Numbered from the stretch's first letter, positions 1 to 8,865 are shown. The stretch is 29,219 nucleotides of DNA from an uncultured Mucispirillum sp. (GCA_910586745.1 CAJUJZ010000012.1:1-29219), one strand, 5' to 3'. The notes: a model not told the origin generated them from the sequence alone. Numbers and translations are program-made.

Positions 1-47
1 TGCATTTAAATGGCAAAATGGTATCTTTGGTGTATGGGATAAAATAG

Positions 48-527
48 ATGACAATTATAAGTATAAAAACAAAAAATATTTCTATAATGTCTTCAGATAA
101 ACTTTACTGTGACCTGCATAAATACAGATATGATTTAGCCTGCAAATGTAAAAATGAAAAAATAGCTGATACTTTTGGTACATTTGATGGCGGTCCATTT
201 ACAAGTCTTGGCGATACCCTTATTGATTACAGATACACTTTTTCTATAGAAAATGATATTACACCGTATTTTTTCACAGAAAAAATTACAAGCGCTTTTA
301 TGACACAGACTATTCCTATTTATCTGGGTGCTACTGAGATTGATAAATTTTTCAATCCTAATGGTATTATTAAAATAAGTGTAAATGATGATATTGATTA
401 TGTTATAAAGCAGTGCACAAAAGAAGAATATGAAAAGCGTCTGCCTGCAATTCTTGATAACTATAACCGTGTTCAAAAATATATGAACCCATTTGACATA
501 ATGTATCTTGAGTATTTAAAAGCATAA
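48..527 (+). CDS. Glycosyltransferase family 10 (alpha-1,3-fucosyltransferase-like), C-terminal part, probably frameshifted
   Basis: The protein matches the C-terminal GDP-fucose-binding half of GT10 fucosyltransferases: the stretch YRYTFSIEND (residues 62-71), then FFTEKITSAF and TIPIYLGATEIDKFF, followed by an NPNGII segment. Such enzymes transfer fucose from GDP-fucose to surface glycans. Family members have a further N-terminal domain of roughly 150 residues, which is absent here. An in-frame TAG lies directly before the ATG at 48. A second frame, open from position 2 to a stop at 98-100, could encode the missing upstream part and would join this frame in the A5-C-A6 tract at 65-76. The gene therefore continues off the left edge and looks shifted by one base, through decay, phase variation or sequencing error. 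It ends 17 bases before an epimerase gene. I am confident of the family but not of function. Confidence 0.75.
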   Translation: MTIISIKTKNISIMSSDKLYCDLHKYRYDLACKCKNEKIADTFGTFDGGPFTSLGDTLIDYRYTFSIENDITPYFFTEKITSAFMTQTIPIYLGATEIDKFFNPNGIIKISVNDDIDYVIKQCTKEEYEKRLPAILDNYNRVQKYMNPFDIMYLEYLKA

Positions 528-544
528 TTTTTAAGGAGAAATAT

Positions 545-1384
545 ATGAAAATTGCTGTTACTGGTGCCAATGGATATATTGGCAGTCATGTTGTAAAAGA
601 ACTTCTTGATTGCAATCATAGTGTTACTGCAGTTGATTTTAATAATAATAGAATAGATAAAAGAGCAGATTACCTTACTATTGATATATTTGACAGAAAT
701 ATTAATCTATTTGAAGCTCTCAGGCAGCCTGATGTTGTTCTTCATTTTGCCTGCAAAGATGTTCCTGTTCATAATTCCTTGTGGCATATAGATAATATCA
801 GCAGTAATTTTTATTTTGTAAAAAATCTTATAGATAATGGACTTAAATATATTATAACTGCAGGTTCAATGCATGATATTGGATATTTTGAAGGCAGAAT
901 GACGGAAAATGCAGTACCTAATCCTCTGACATTTTATGGCATATCTAAAAATACACTCAGGCAGCTTATAGAAGTATATATTAAAGATAAAAATGTATAT
1001 TACAGTCATTTAAGGTTTTTTTATACTCACTGTGATGATGAACAAAGCTCTGGCTCTATCTTTTCTAAAATACTTCAGATGAGCAGGGAAGGTAAAAAAA
1101 CTTTTCCATTTACTGATGGAAAAAATCAATTTGACTACATACATATTAATGAACTTGCAAAACAGATAAGAGCTGTTACAGAGCAGACTGAAGTTACTGG
1201 CATTATTAACTGCTGTTCAGGAAAACCTACAGCAATTAAAGACCAGGTGGAATGGTTTATTAATACTAATAAACTGGATATCGCTCCAGAATATGGTGCA
1301 TTTCCATCAAGACCTTATGATTCTCCATGTATATATGGTGATAATACTAAAATTACAGCTATTATGAAAAATAATTCTAAATAA
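545..1384 (+). CDS. NAD(P)-dependent epimerase/dehydratase, extended SDR family
   Basis: The N terminus MKIAVTGANGYIGSHVVKEL carries the GxxGxxG dinucleotide-binding motif at residues 7-13, as in sugar-nucleotide epimerases, dehydratases and reductases. A catalytic YxxxK is visible in YGISK, preceded by a Ser-rich segment (TAGSMHD) that can supply the catalytic Ser. Its 279 residues are slightly short for the family but span the Rossmann domain and a C-terminal substrate region. A clear AAGGAG lies 7 bases before the ATG. It directly follows a GT10 fucosyltransferase on the same strand, which suggests a role in making or modifying a sugar for a surface glycan. The exact substrate cannot be read from the sequence. 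Confidence 0.85.
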   Translation: MKIAVTGANGYIGSHVVKELLDCNHSVTAVDFNNNRIDKRADYLTIDIFDRNINLFEALRQPDVVLHFACKDVPVHNSLWHIDNISSNFYFVKNLIDNGLKYIITAGSMHDIGYFEGRMTENAVPNPLTFYGISKNTLRQLIEVYIKDKNVYYSHLRFFYTHCDDEQSSGSIFSKILQMSREGKKTFPFTDGKNQFDYIHINELAKQIRAVTEQTEVTGIINCCSGKPTAIKDQVEWFINTNKLDIAPEYGAFPSRPYDSPCIYGDNTKITAIMKNNSK

Positions 1385-1387
1385 TAA

Positions 1388-1420
1388 AAAAGCACTTGTT
1401 TTTACAAGTGTCTTTTGTTT
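1388..1420. terminator. Bidirectional hairpin terminator between convergent genes
   Basis: A 7-bp perfect stem (CACTTGT at 1393-1399, ACAAGTG at 1404-1410) with a TTTT loop is flanked by A-rich sequence on the left and T-rich sequence on the right. It can therefore stop transcription from both the epimerase (+) and the RgpF-family gene (-). The stop codon of the minus-strand gene lies inside the hairpin, so its last codons encode one arm. Confidence 0.65.
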
Positions 1421-2361
1421 TTATAGTCAGTTTTTTCAACCAGTTTTATTTTATTGCTGTCATAGTTATAAATATTCAAAAGATATATGCCAAATATACG
1501 AATAAGTTTTCGTTCCTTTGTAAAAACTATTTTAATTATCCCTTTGCCTGCATACTGCCAGAAAATTTTGTTATTTAAAATCCTGAATATTCTATATCTG
1601 CTTTTAAACTGGTTTACATAGTTATGAATAAGTGATGTATCATATTTAGTATGCTTATTTAGAAACTTTTCCCAGCCTAGAGTTTTGCATATTAAAAATA
1701 ACTCATCTTTAAAGATTTTCCGTTTGATTAATGGAGAACCTGCAGTAAAAAAACTACGCCATGAAATATATATATTTTTCCTAAATTTTACTGCATTTTT
1801 AACATTAAACCCTGCTTCCACCATTTTTTTTGAAAGTCCGATTTCATATTTTTCTATTACCTTTTTAACATTATCTTCTTTTTCAATAGAATTTATATGC
1901 TCTTTAAATGTATCTGATAAAAAGCCCCTTTTTCTGATAACCAGAAAGTAGCTGCTTAAGTGCCATGTATGGAAATCATAGGCAGTATTAATGCCGCATA
2001 AATCCCATTCTTTATCTTTTTCAATGCTTTCTATAAACTCTTTTAAATCATATAATGGACCAAAGACACTGTCATTTGTTAATATCAGCTCATCATATTC
2101 TGCTATCTTTTCCCAGCTGATTTTATTTATTAACTCCTGCCATGAGCCAAAGTCATATTTGCCATGCCTGTATCCATAAGCACCTTTTACATGAGGTATT
2201 AGTTTTTTAAGTTCTTCTGGCAGTATTTTATTATCTGCTAAATAGTATACATCTGATATTTTGGAAAGTTCCTGCAGGTAATAAAGAGCATAATCTTCTA
2301 TTACACCTTTACTACTGTATCCTGCAAAAAGACATATTCTTTTAATATCATTTGTATTCAT
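1402..2361 (-). CDS. RgpF family protein (rhamnan synthesis protein F)
   Basis: This resembles the RgpF family (rhamnan synthesis F), linked to rhamnose-rich O-antigen or cell-wall polysaccharide assembly, with a likely glycosyltransferase role at the cytoplasmic side of the membrane. Three family signatures are visible in order: YRHGKYDFGSW near residues 83-93, LTNDSVFGPL near 114-123, and DLCGINTAYDFHTWHLSSYF just after. The C-terminal third is Lys/Tyr-rich and less recognisable. The start codon lies 3 bases beyond the stop of the solute-binding lipoprotein gene, so it is probably translated from the same mRNA. With the GT10 and SDR genes across the terminator it forms a small surface-glycan neighbourhood. 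The specific sugar is unknown. Confidence 0.8.
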   Translation of the reverse strand: MNTNDIKRICLFAGYSSKGVIEDYALYYLQELSKISDVYYLADNKILPEELKKLIPHVKGAYGYRHGKYDFGSWQELINKISWEKIAEYDELILTNDSVFGPLYDLKEFIESIEKDKEWDLCGINTAYDFHTWHLSSYFLVIRKRGFLSDTFKEHINSIEKEDNVKKVIEKYEIGLSKKMVEAGFNVKNAVKFRKNIYISWRSFFTAGSPLIKRKIFKDELFLICKTLGWEKFLNKHTKYDTSLIHNYVNQFKSRYRIFRILNNKIFWQYAGKGIIKIVFTKERKLIRIFGIYLLNIYNYDSNKIKLVEKTDYKNKRHL

Positions 2362-2364
2362 AAC

Positions 2365-4044
2365 CTACTCTGCTGTTACTTTATATTTCTGCTGCTGCCT
2401 TGGAACATACCAGTCTATAAAGTTATATGTAATGCCTGCTCTTGCTGGCTCTACATTTTCAAAACGCTTGTTAAGTGCAATGTTACTGTATGGAAAATAT
2501 AGGAATGTATATGGCTGCTCATCTGCTAATATTTCCTGTACTTTGTCATAATAAAGTCTTCGTTCTTCATTGTCGAAAACTTTTCTGCCATCTATTAAAA
2601 GTCTGTCTACTTCTTGATTGCTGTAGCATATATAGTTCTGACCATTACCGCCACATCTTTCTGTTGCCCATATATCATACTGGTCTGGGTCTAATACTGT
2701 AGTCCAGCCTAAAATAACTGCCTGAAAGTTGCTTTTATTTAGTTCGCCAAGCATTGTTGCCCACTCTAAAACTTTTATCTGCACATCTATGCCTATGTGA
2801 GTCCAGCTTTGCTGAACAAGCTCTGCAATTTTACCACGAACATCGTTATTTAAGTTCGTCATTAATTCTATTGTAAACTTTTTGCCATTATATTCAAGTA
2901 TGCCGTCACCATCTGTATCTTTAAAACCAGCTTCTGCAAGCAGTGCTTTTGCCTTTTCCACATTATATTCTGGACCTTTTGCATTAGGATTATACCAGAA
3001 TGAATCAGGCTTGTATGGACCTTCTGCCACAATACCTTTACTGTAAAGAAGACCGTCTACTATACTCTGCTTGTTTATTGCATGAGTTAATGCACGGCGG
3101 ACAAGCTTGTTATCAAATGGTGCTCTTTTAAAATTATATCCTACATATGTATATGAAAAATCAAGAAAAGAGTATGTATTATAGTTTGCTGTATATTTTG
3201 GTGTCTTTGTATCAAGAGCATCCTGTTTAGGTGTCATACCCATAATATCTATTGAGCCGTTTAGAAGTTCTAAAAACTGAGTTGTCTGGTTAGGGATAAC
3301 TCTAATGAATATTTTTTCTATTTTTGGTCTGCCTTCAAAATAGTCATGAAATGCTGTTAATGTAATTGACTGACCTGCTTTCCATGATTCTAATTTATAT
3401 GGACCTGTGCCTATTGGTTTTCTCTGCAACGGGGAACGGCTTGGCTTATCTGTTAAAGCATGACGCGGCATCATCCATATACCCCAGCTTGCAAGTGCAG
3501 GAGACAATACTTCCTTATAAGTAACTTTTACAGTATATCTGTCAATTACTTCCACACTATCTACTGCTCTAAAATCACTGTCATAAGCAGTTGGTGTATC
3601 ATCTGAAATCATAAACTCATAAGTAAACTTTACATCATCTGCTGTAAATTCTACTCCGTCATGCCATTTTACACCTTTTTTTAGATAAAATGTAAAAACT
3701 TTTTTATCTTCAGATATTTCCCAGCGTTCTGCTAAATCACCAATCAGGTTTAAATCTTTATCATATTTTACTAATCCATTATAAAGATACTGTGTTACAT
3801 TATGGCTTGCAGAATCTGATGCAAGCGCAGGAATCAGGTTTATTGGCTCAGCAATTTCTCCAGTAGATAATGCATCACCATAGGGTATTTCTACTGCTGC
3901 CTGTTCTGCTGTTTCCACATTATTTTCCTGTACTATCTCTTTTTCTAACCTGTTTTTACAGGAACTAAAGAGCAGAACTGTAATTAGATACAACGATACT
4001 AGTAAAATATTTTTCTTCACATTCACAACCATTTGAGCAATCAA
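2365..4044 (-). CDS. ABC transporter substrate-binding lipoprotein, family 5 (peptide/nickel/oligopeptide type)
   Basis: The 559-residue protein is of the size and type of SBP_bac_5 proteins (OppA, DppA), which capture oligopeptides or related solutes outside the inner membrane. A lipoprotein signal ends at LLFSSC near residue 29. The family motif region is clear (GVKWHDGVEFTADDVKFTYE near residue 125), as are IGTGPYKLESWKAG and the C-terminal GWTTVLDPDQYDIW block. No permease or ATPase gene adjoins it, so it must work with a transporter encoded elsewhere or as an orphan receptor. It starts 9 bases after secG. In-frame alternative starts (a second ATG at codon 5 and a GTG at codon 9) lie just inside, with no strong ribosome site to choose among them. 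Confidence 0.88.
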   Translation of the reverse strand: MIAQMVVNVKKNILLVSLYLITVLLFSSCKNRLEKEIVQENNVETAEQAAVEIPYGDALSTGEIAEPINLIPALASDSASHNVTQYLYNGLVKYDKDLNLIGDLAERWEISEDKKVFTFYLKKGVKWHDGVEFTADDVKFTYEFMISDDTPTAYDSDFRAVDSVEVIDRYTVKVTYKEVLSPALASWGIWMMPRHALTDKPSRSPLQRKPIGTGPYKLESWKAGQSITLTAFHDYFEGRPKIEKIFIRVIPNQTTQFLELLNGSIDIMGMTPKQDALDTKTPKYTANYNTYSFLDFSYTYVGYNFKRAPFDNKLVRRALTHAINKQSIVDGLLYSKGIVAEGPYKPDSFWYNPNAKGPEYNVEKAKALLAEAGFKDTDGDGILEYNGKKFTIELMTNLNNDVRGKIAELVQQSWTHIGIDVQIKVLEWATMLGELNKSNFQAVILGWTTVLDPDQYDIWATERCGGNGQNYICYSNQEVDRLLIDGRKVFDNEERRLYYDKVQEILADEQPYTFLYFPYSNIALNKRFENVEPARAGITYNFIDWYVPRQQQKYKVTAE

Positions 4045-4053
4045 TATTACTTA

Positions 4054-4413
4054 TTATTCAGCAGGAGTGTTAGATGGAATAACTGGACTGTTTCCTTGAG
4101 CAGGTGTATTTGCTGGTGCTTGTGGAGTTGCCTCAGCTGGCAGCTGCTGTGAAAGAACATTTGCTTTTCTCATAACACTGTCATTACCTAAGCCTGACAT
4201 AATTGCTAAAATAAGAGAAAGCACTAGAAATGCTGCTGCTATAACAGTTGTTATTTTATTCATAATGCTTGCAGGTGCTTTTGGACCAAACATTTCACCA
4301 CTGCCACCGCCTAATGCTGCACCTAAATCTGAACCTTTATTGTTCTGTAATAAAACTGCAATTATTAATAAAATACATACAAATACATATAGTGCTAAAA
4401 TAATTGTATACAT
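4054..4413 (-). CDS. secG: Preprotein translocase subunit SecG
   Basis: SecG is the small accessory subunit of the SecYEG channel. The protein has the expected two membrane helices (about residues 3-22 and 52-71). Between them sits the conserved cytoplasmic loop with LLQNNKGSDLGAALGGGSGEMFG, which is diagnostic for SecG. A Pro/Ala/Gln-rich tail follows and explains the 119-residue length. It lies downstream of tpiA, a common arrangement in many bacteria, separated by about 86 bases that contain a stem-loop. Confidence 0.95.
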   Translation of the reverse strand: MYTIILALYVFVCILLIIAVLLQNNKGSDLGAALGGGSGEMFGPKAPASIMNKITTVIAAAFLVLSLILAIMSGLGNDSVMRKANVLSQQLPAEATPQAPANTPAQGNSPVIPSNTPAE

Positions 4414-4461
4414 AACTTCCTAACTTTTAAGGGTATATCCCTCTAACCTCCGTAAATTTAT

Positions 4462-4486
4462 CTGGCTTATTTTATAAATAAGCCAG
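4462..4486 (-). other. Stem-loop between tpiA and secG
   Basis: CTGGCTTAT (4462-4470) and ATAAGCCAG (4478-4486) form a perfect 9-bp stem with a 7-base loop just after the tpiA stop. Neither side carries a real T tract, so it is more likely an mRNA processing or stability element, or a weak attenuator, than a full terminator. Confidence 0.45.
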
Positions 4487-4499
4487 TATATGCAATTAA

Positions 4500-5258
4500 T
4501 TATTTATCAAAATTAATTATTTTTAAAAACTGGTCTGCTTTAAGGCTTGCTCCGCCAACAAGACCACCGTCTATATCAGGGCATGCCATTAATTCTTTTG
4601 CATTTTCTGGTTTCATACTGCCGCCATATAAAATACGGATATTTTCAGCTGCACTAAAAGAACGAATTTTTGCAATATATTCTCTAATTGCTTTATGCAT
4701 TGCTTCAGCATCAGCTGGAGAAGCAGTTTTACCTGTTCCTATTGCCCACACTGGTTCATAAGCAATCACTACATTAGAAAGGTCTTCTACGCCTTCTAAA
4801 CCTTTACCTGTTTGAGCAAGAACTGTTTCAACTTCTGCTTTTGCTTCACGCTCCCACAAAGTTTCACCAACACATAAAATAACTGATAAACCGTCAGCTA
4901 ATGCTTTTTTTACTTTTTTATTAATGATTTCATCAGTTTCACCAAAAATACTTCTGCGTTCTGAGTGACCAAGAATAACCCAAGATGCACCTGCTGATTT
5001 TATCATAGCAGATGAAACTTCGCCTGTAAAAGCACCGCTTTCTTCAAAGTAAATATTTTGTGCTGCAACTAATGCTTTGCCGCCTGTTTTTTTAACAGCT
5101 TCTGCTACTGCATAGATACCAGTAAATGGTGGGGCAAAAAGCACATCTCTAGTAGAGTAATCAATATCTGCACCTGCAATTTCAGCGGCTAACGCTGCAC
5201 CCTCAGATACATTTTTGTTCATTTTCCAGTTACCTGCAATTAATGGTTTACGACTCAT
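4500..5258 (-). CDS. tpiA: Triosephosphate isomerase
   Basis: TpiA interconverts glyceraldehyde-3-phosphate and dihydroxyacetone phosphate in the cytoplasm. All catalytic features are present: the NWKMN segment with Lys12, ILGHSERR with His98, AYEPVWAIGTGKTA with the catalytic Glu168 and flexible loop 6, and the phosphate-binding YGGS and GGLVGGASL near the end. The length of 252 residues is normal. An AAGGAGG lies close before the ATG. It sits between the bactofilin gene and secG in a minus-strand run that begins at parA. Confidence 0.98.
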   Translation of the reverse strand: MSRKPLIAGNWKMNKNVSEGAALAAEIAGADIDYSTRDVLFAPPFTGIYAVAEAVKKTGGKALVAAQNIYFEESGAFTGEVSSAMIKSAGASWVILGHSERRSIFGETDEIINKKVKKALADGLSVILCVGETLWEREAKAEVETVLAQTGKGLEGVEDLSNVVIAYEPVWAIGTGKTASPADAEAMHKAIREYIAKIRSFSAAENIRILYGGSMKPENAKELMACPDIDGGLVGGASLKADQFLKIINFDK

Positions 5259-5308
5259 AGTAAGCCTCCTTATTAGCTTTGCAGTTACCTAAAACTATAA
5301 AATAACTG

Positions 5309-5695
5309 CTATTTTTCTTCTTCTTTTTTACCTGTCAGTGGCTTATTTCTGCCATTATCCATTTCCAGTGTTCCATTAAAAATAACACCTTCTTCCATTT
5401 TTAAAACTGGTGTTCTTATAGTACCAGATACAACAGCAGGTTTATAAAGCTCCACTTTATTTTTTGCAACAACTAATCCATCAAATGTACCAGATATTTT
5501 AACTATACCTGCATCTATTTGAGCATTTACATTACCGCTTTCTGCAATAACTAATGTATCATTACTTTTAACATTACCTTCAAAGTTACCATCTAACCTA
5601 ACGATACCTTCAAAAACTAATGTACCATTAAATGATGTATTTTGTCCTAAAAATGCGTCTATACCGCCACCGGTTTCTTTTGCTACTTTCAGCAT
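5309..5695 (-). CDS. Bactofilin family polymer-forming cytoskeletal protein
   Basis: Bactofilins are nucleotide-independent filament-forming beta-helix proteins. The central region (about residues 18-115) shows the periodic pattern of the family, with repeats such as FNGTLVFEGIVRLDGNFEGN, IAESGNVNAQIDAG, and ISGTFDGLVVAKNKVEL, and short polar tails at both ends. The start codon overlaps the parB stop by 7 bases (ATGCTGA), so translation is probably coupled to parB. The ParA-ParB-bactofilin order recalls Myxococcus, where bactofilin filaments position the chromosome-segregation machinery. A similar scaffold role here is inference; a role in cell shape is the alternative. Confidence 0.92.
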   Translation of the reverse strand: MLKVAKETGGGIDAFLGQNTSFNGTLVFEGIVRLDGNFEGNVKSNDTLVIAESGNVNAQIDAGIVKISGTFDGLVVAKNKVELYKPAVVSGTIRTPVLKMEEGVIFNGTLEMDNGRNKPLTGKKEEEK

Positions 5696-6558
5696 TGTTC
5701 CCCTCTAATTTTTTTTATAATTGTATCAAGCTCATCATCAGAACTATATTTAATATGTATAACTCCGCCTTTTTTAGACAGCTTAATATCTACTTTCGAG
5801 TTAAAAAATACTTCCATCTCACGAGCAAGCTCCAGCATATTTGCATCCTGCTTTTTCTCTTTTTTTTCAAAAGGTTTACTGCAAGATTTCATCATATTTT
5901 CCACATCTCTTACAGATAAATTTTTATCTCTAATAAGGTGTGCAATACGAATAATTTCCGATTTATCTTCCAGTGACAGTAATGCTCTTGCATGGCCTTC
6001 ACTTATTTCCTTATTTTCTACTAAATCAAGGACTTCTTGTGGAAGATTTAAAAGTCTTAATCTATTAGTAACTGCTGAACGGCTTTTGCCAACTATTATC
6101 CCTAAATCTTCATGCTTATAGCTGTGCTCATCCATAAGTTTTTTATATGCAACTGCAAGCTCAACAGGATTTAAATCTTCTCTTTGAGCATTAGTTATAA
6201 GTGCAAGTTCTAACCGCTCTTTTGCTGTATCAGTATTGCGGACAACCACAGGTATACTCATGTTACCTGCAATACCAGAAGCACGCCACCTTCGTTCCCC
6301 TTCAATTATCATATATTTGCCATTATCAAGCTTAGTAACAATAATAGGCTGGATAACACCCTTAAGCTTAATACTTTCTGCCAGTTCTTCTAAAAGTTCT
6401 TTATCAAAAACACGGCGTGGCTGGTTATCGTTTGGCACAATTTCAGATAATCCTAATTCAAAAAAGTTAGATGTAACAACGCCGCTGTGCTTTACCTGTG
6501 CTTCCTCGCTGCTTCGTGGAATTAAGGAATCAAGCCCTCGTCCTAATGGTTTTTTCAT
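5689..6558 (-). CDS. parB: Chromosome-partitioning protein ParB (Spo0J)
   Basis: ParB is the CTP-dependent clamp that loads at parS and spreads on DNA for chromosome segregation. The N-terminal ParB/Spo0J domain is visible with IVPNDNQPRR near residue 40, KLKGVIQPIIV, and the CTP-binding GERRWRASG near residue 87. A helix-turn-helix region follows (HEDLGIIVGKSRSAVTNRLRL), then a short C-terminal dimerisation segment. The 289-residue length is normal. Its ATG overlaps the parA stop by one base (TAATG), which indicates translational coupling. No good parS site is present in the window. Confidence 0.96.
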   Translation of the reverse strand: MKKPLGRGLDSLIPRSSEEAQVKHSGVVTSNFFELGLSEIVPNDNQPRRVFDKELLEELAESIKLKGVIQPIIVTKLDNGKYMIIEGERRWRASGIAGNMSIPVVVRNTDTAKERLELALITNAQREDLNPVELAVAYKKLMDEHSYKHEDLGIIVGKSRSAVTNRLRLLNLPQEVLDLVENKEISEGHARALLSLEDKSEIIRIAHLIRDKNLSVRDVENMMKSCSKPFEKKEKKQDANMLELAREMEVFFNSKVDIKLSKKGGVIHIKYSSDDELDTIIKKIRGEQC

Positions 6559-7343
6559 TATTTATCCTGTTCCTGCTGATTTACTTTACTAAGTATTTCT
6601 TTTGCAAGCTCTATATAACATTCTGTGCCTCTTGCTTTTGCCTGATATAATATTACAGGCTTTCCGTAGCTTGGTGCTTCACTTAAAGCAACATTTCTTG
6701 GAACTACTGTTTTAAAAGCTTTATCAGGAAAATGTGTAGTTACCTGATTCATTACTTCTTTTGAAAGATTATTGCGGACATCATACATTGTAAGCAGTAT
6801 GCCTTCTATTGTTAAATCAGGATTTAAATTTTCCTTAATTAAATTAATTGTATTTAAAAGCTGCCCTAAGCCTTCCATAGCAAAATATTCACACTGCATA
6901 GGAATTAATACTGAGCCTGCTGCAGTTAACGCATTAACTGTTAAAAGCCCTAATGATGGCGGACAGTCTATCAATATATAATCATAACTTTCTTTTAATT
7001 CTGCAATAGCTCTTTTTAATTTAGTTTCTCTTGAAAGCTCTTGAATAAGCTCTACTTCTGCAGCAGAAAGTTCTATTCTTGCAGGGATTAAATCAAGACC
7101 TTCTATTTCTGTATGGCAAAGTGCAGAATTAATATCAGCACCGTTAACTAAAACATCATAAACATCATTTTCTATTTGCTCAGGCATTACACCTAAACCG
7201 CTGGTTGCATTCCCCTGAGGGTCAAAATCTATAAGCAAAACTCTGGCTTCTGCCACTGCAAGTGATGCAGAAAGGTTTACTGCTGTGGTTGTTTTGCCAA
7301 CACCGCCTTTCTGGTTAGCTACAGCTATAACCTTACAACTCAT
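6558..7343 (-). CDS. parA: Chromosome-partitioning ATPase ParA (Soj)
   Basis: ParA is the ATP-dependent DNA-binding partner of ParB. The deviant Walker A motif KGGVGKTT occupies residues 12-19 with the signature Lys12. A Walker A-prime motif (LLIDFDPQGNATSGLG) and the Walker B-like YILIDCPPSLG follow, along with the MQCEYFAMEGLGQLL segment typical of chromosomal Soj proteins. The protein is 261 residues, without an N-terminal DNA-binding extension, which fits the chromosomal rather than the plasmid type. A good GGAGG ribosome site lies 11 bases before the ATG. The gene heads the parA-parB-bactofilin-tpiA-secG run. The 140 bases upstream are very AT-rich. Confidence 0.97.
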   Translation of the reverse strand: MSCKVIAVANQKGGVGKTTTAVNLSASLAVAEARVLLIDFDPQGNATSGLGVMPEQIENDVYDVLVNGADINSALCHTEIEGLDLIPARIELSAAEVELIQELSRETKLKRAIAELKESYDYILIDCPPSLGLLTVNALTAAGSVLIPMQCEYFAMEGLGQLLNTINLIKENLNPDLTIEGILLTMYDVRNNLSKEVMNQVTTHFPDKAFKTVVPRNVALSEAPSYGKPVILYQAKARGTECYIELAKEILSKVNQQEQDK

Positions 7344-7483
7344 GTAATTATCAGCCCTCCTGTATGTAAAAACATTTTTCCTATCAAAAGATAATACAGT
7401 CTATATCTAATATCATTATATTCTAAAGCTTGCAAGTTTTTCTTTTATAAATTTATAAATTTATTTATATTTTTACTGATTTC

Positions 7484-8848
7484 CTACACTTTTGTATAAA
7501 CTTTATATCCATTTCTACCAGAAGTTTTTACCTGATAAAGCATTTCATCTGCTTTTCTATATACTTCATCAAACTTTTTTTCCTTATCCACATGGCATAC
7601 TCCAATACTGCATGTAACTTTTCTGCCATCATCTAATAATATACTTGCTGCATCAGACTGAAATTCCAGTATTTTTCTTTCTATATCATTTTTATTTAAT
7701 AACCTTGTAATAAATACCGCAAACTCATCGCCTCCAAACCTTGAAACTAAACCATAAGCACTAAAATGCTTTTCTAACAATCTTGCAATATTGATTATTA
7801 CTTTATCTCCTGTTAAATGACCGTAAGTATCATTTATTCCTTTAAAATTATCAATATCTATCATCATAAAATATGTATCTGGGAAATCTTTTTTATTATT
7901 TATTACAGCTGCACCATAATCTGCTGCTGTTGTTTTGCTGTATAAGCCTGTCATTAAATCTTTGTCTGCATTATTAATATGATAAACAGAATAAATTCTA
8001 TAAGATGTAATAAAAACGCCTATTATATATGATATTGCAGCAACACCTGTTAAAAACTGTATCTGCAGGTTTATAAACATAATCCGTGCCTGAAAGGGCA
8101 GTTTTATATTTGCAGCATTTGCCACTATAATAGTCATATTATGCAGATGAAACATTAATGCAAGAATAACTAAAAATAAAAAAATTGCAAAAAATGCACC
8201 TTCAATTTTAAGCCGCCTGGCATAATATGACTGCCTGCTTTCGTCTAATATCTTTTCTATTTCTGCAAGCCGTTTATTTTTTGATATATACACAGTTACA
8301 CACATTATGACAGTTAGAAAAATTATCTGCAATATTTCATGAACAGAAAATATGTTTCCTGCAATATATTCTTTATCAATATGGGATTCAGGGAAAAGAT
8401 ACCCCATAGGAATAAGTACAAGAATCGTATGTATTAATTGAGCAGTAATTGATAAAATTGTAACTTTTACATATTCATTAATTTTTATATTTTTAAATAA
8501 GGCAAAAAGCACACCCGCAGCAAATCCGAAGAGTATCCTTGCACCAAGAGCAGCATACAGGCTGCCTGCAATATTGCTGCTTAAAAAAGGTGAAAATAAA
8601 GAGTCAAAATAGTCAACACCTGGCATGGATGCTTTCCATATACTTGTTATGCCAAAACCAGCTCCTAAAATAACACCTGCTCTTATGCCGTAAAAATAAG
8701 CCGCAGCTATTACAGGTACATACATTATTGTTGCACTGCCATAAGGAATAAGATACCCCAAACCTGAAAATGCAAGTACAAACTCTAAAGCTGATAATAA
8801 TAAGATTTTATGACCATAAAATAATGGCTTTCCCTGTGTTTTTAACAT
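7484..8848 (-). CDS. Membrane-bound GGDEF diguanylate cyclase
   Basis: The protein should make cyclic di-GMP from two GTP. The C-terminal GGDEF domain (about residues 300-450) carries DKDLMTGLYSK, the metal-binding MIDIDNFKGINDTYGH and the intact active-site motif RFGGDEF (372-376). The inhibitory RxxD site expected at 363-366 reads SAYG, so product feedback through that site is unlikely. The N-terminal half has roughly eight hydrophobic helices in two blocks, separated near residue 205 by a charged helix. The first block (ending in IPYGSATIMYVPVIAAAYFYG and following glycines) resembles ECF-transporter S components or MASE-like sensor domains, so it may sense a small ligand. It is divergent from pepA and has its own promoter. 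The signal sensed is unknown. Confidence 0.9.
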   Translation of the reverse strand: MLKTQGKPLFYGHKILLLSALEFVLAFSGLGYLIPYGSATIMYVPVIAAAYFYGIRAGVILGAGFGITSIWKASMPGVDYFDSLFSPFLSSNIAGSLYAALGARILFGFAAGVLFALFKNIKINEYVKVTILSITAQLIHTILVLIPMGYLFPESHIDKEYIAGNIFSVHEILQIIFLTVIMCVTVYISKNKRLAEIEKILDESRQSYYARRLKIEGAFFAIFLFLVILALMFHLHNMTIIVANAANIKLPFQARIMFINLQIQFLTGVAAISYIIGVFITSYRIYSVYHINNADKDLMTGLYSKTTAADYGAAVINNKKDFPDTYFMMIDIDNFKGINDTYGHLTGDKVIINIARLLEKHFSAYGLVSRFGGDEFAVFITRLLNKNDIERKILEFQSDAASILLDDGRKVTCSIGVCHVDKEKKFDEVYRKADEMLYQVKTSGRNGYKVYTKV

Positions 8849-8865
8849 TTACCACTCCATAAGTC

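Noticed and set aside
7443..7468. Short TTTATAAA tandem-like repeats before parA
   Set aside because: Only two and a half AT-rich units; fits base composition and shows no sign of an array or origin.
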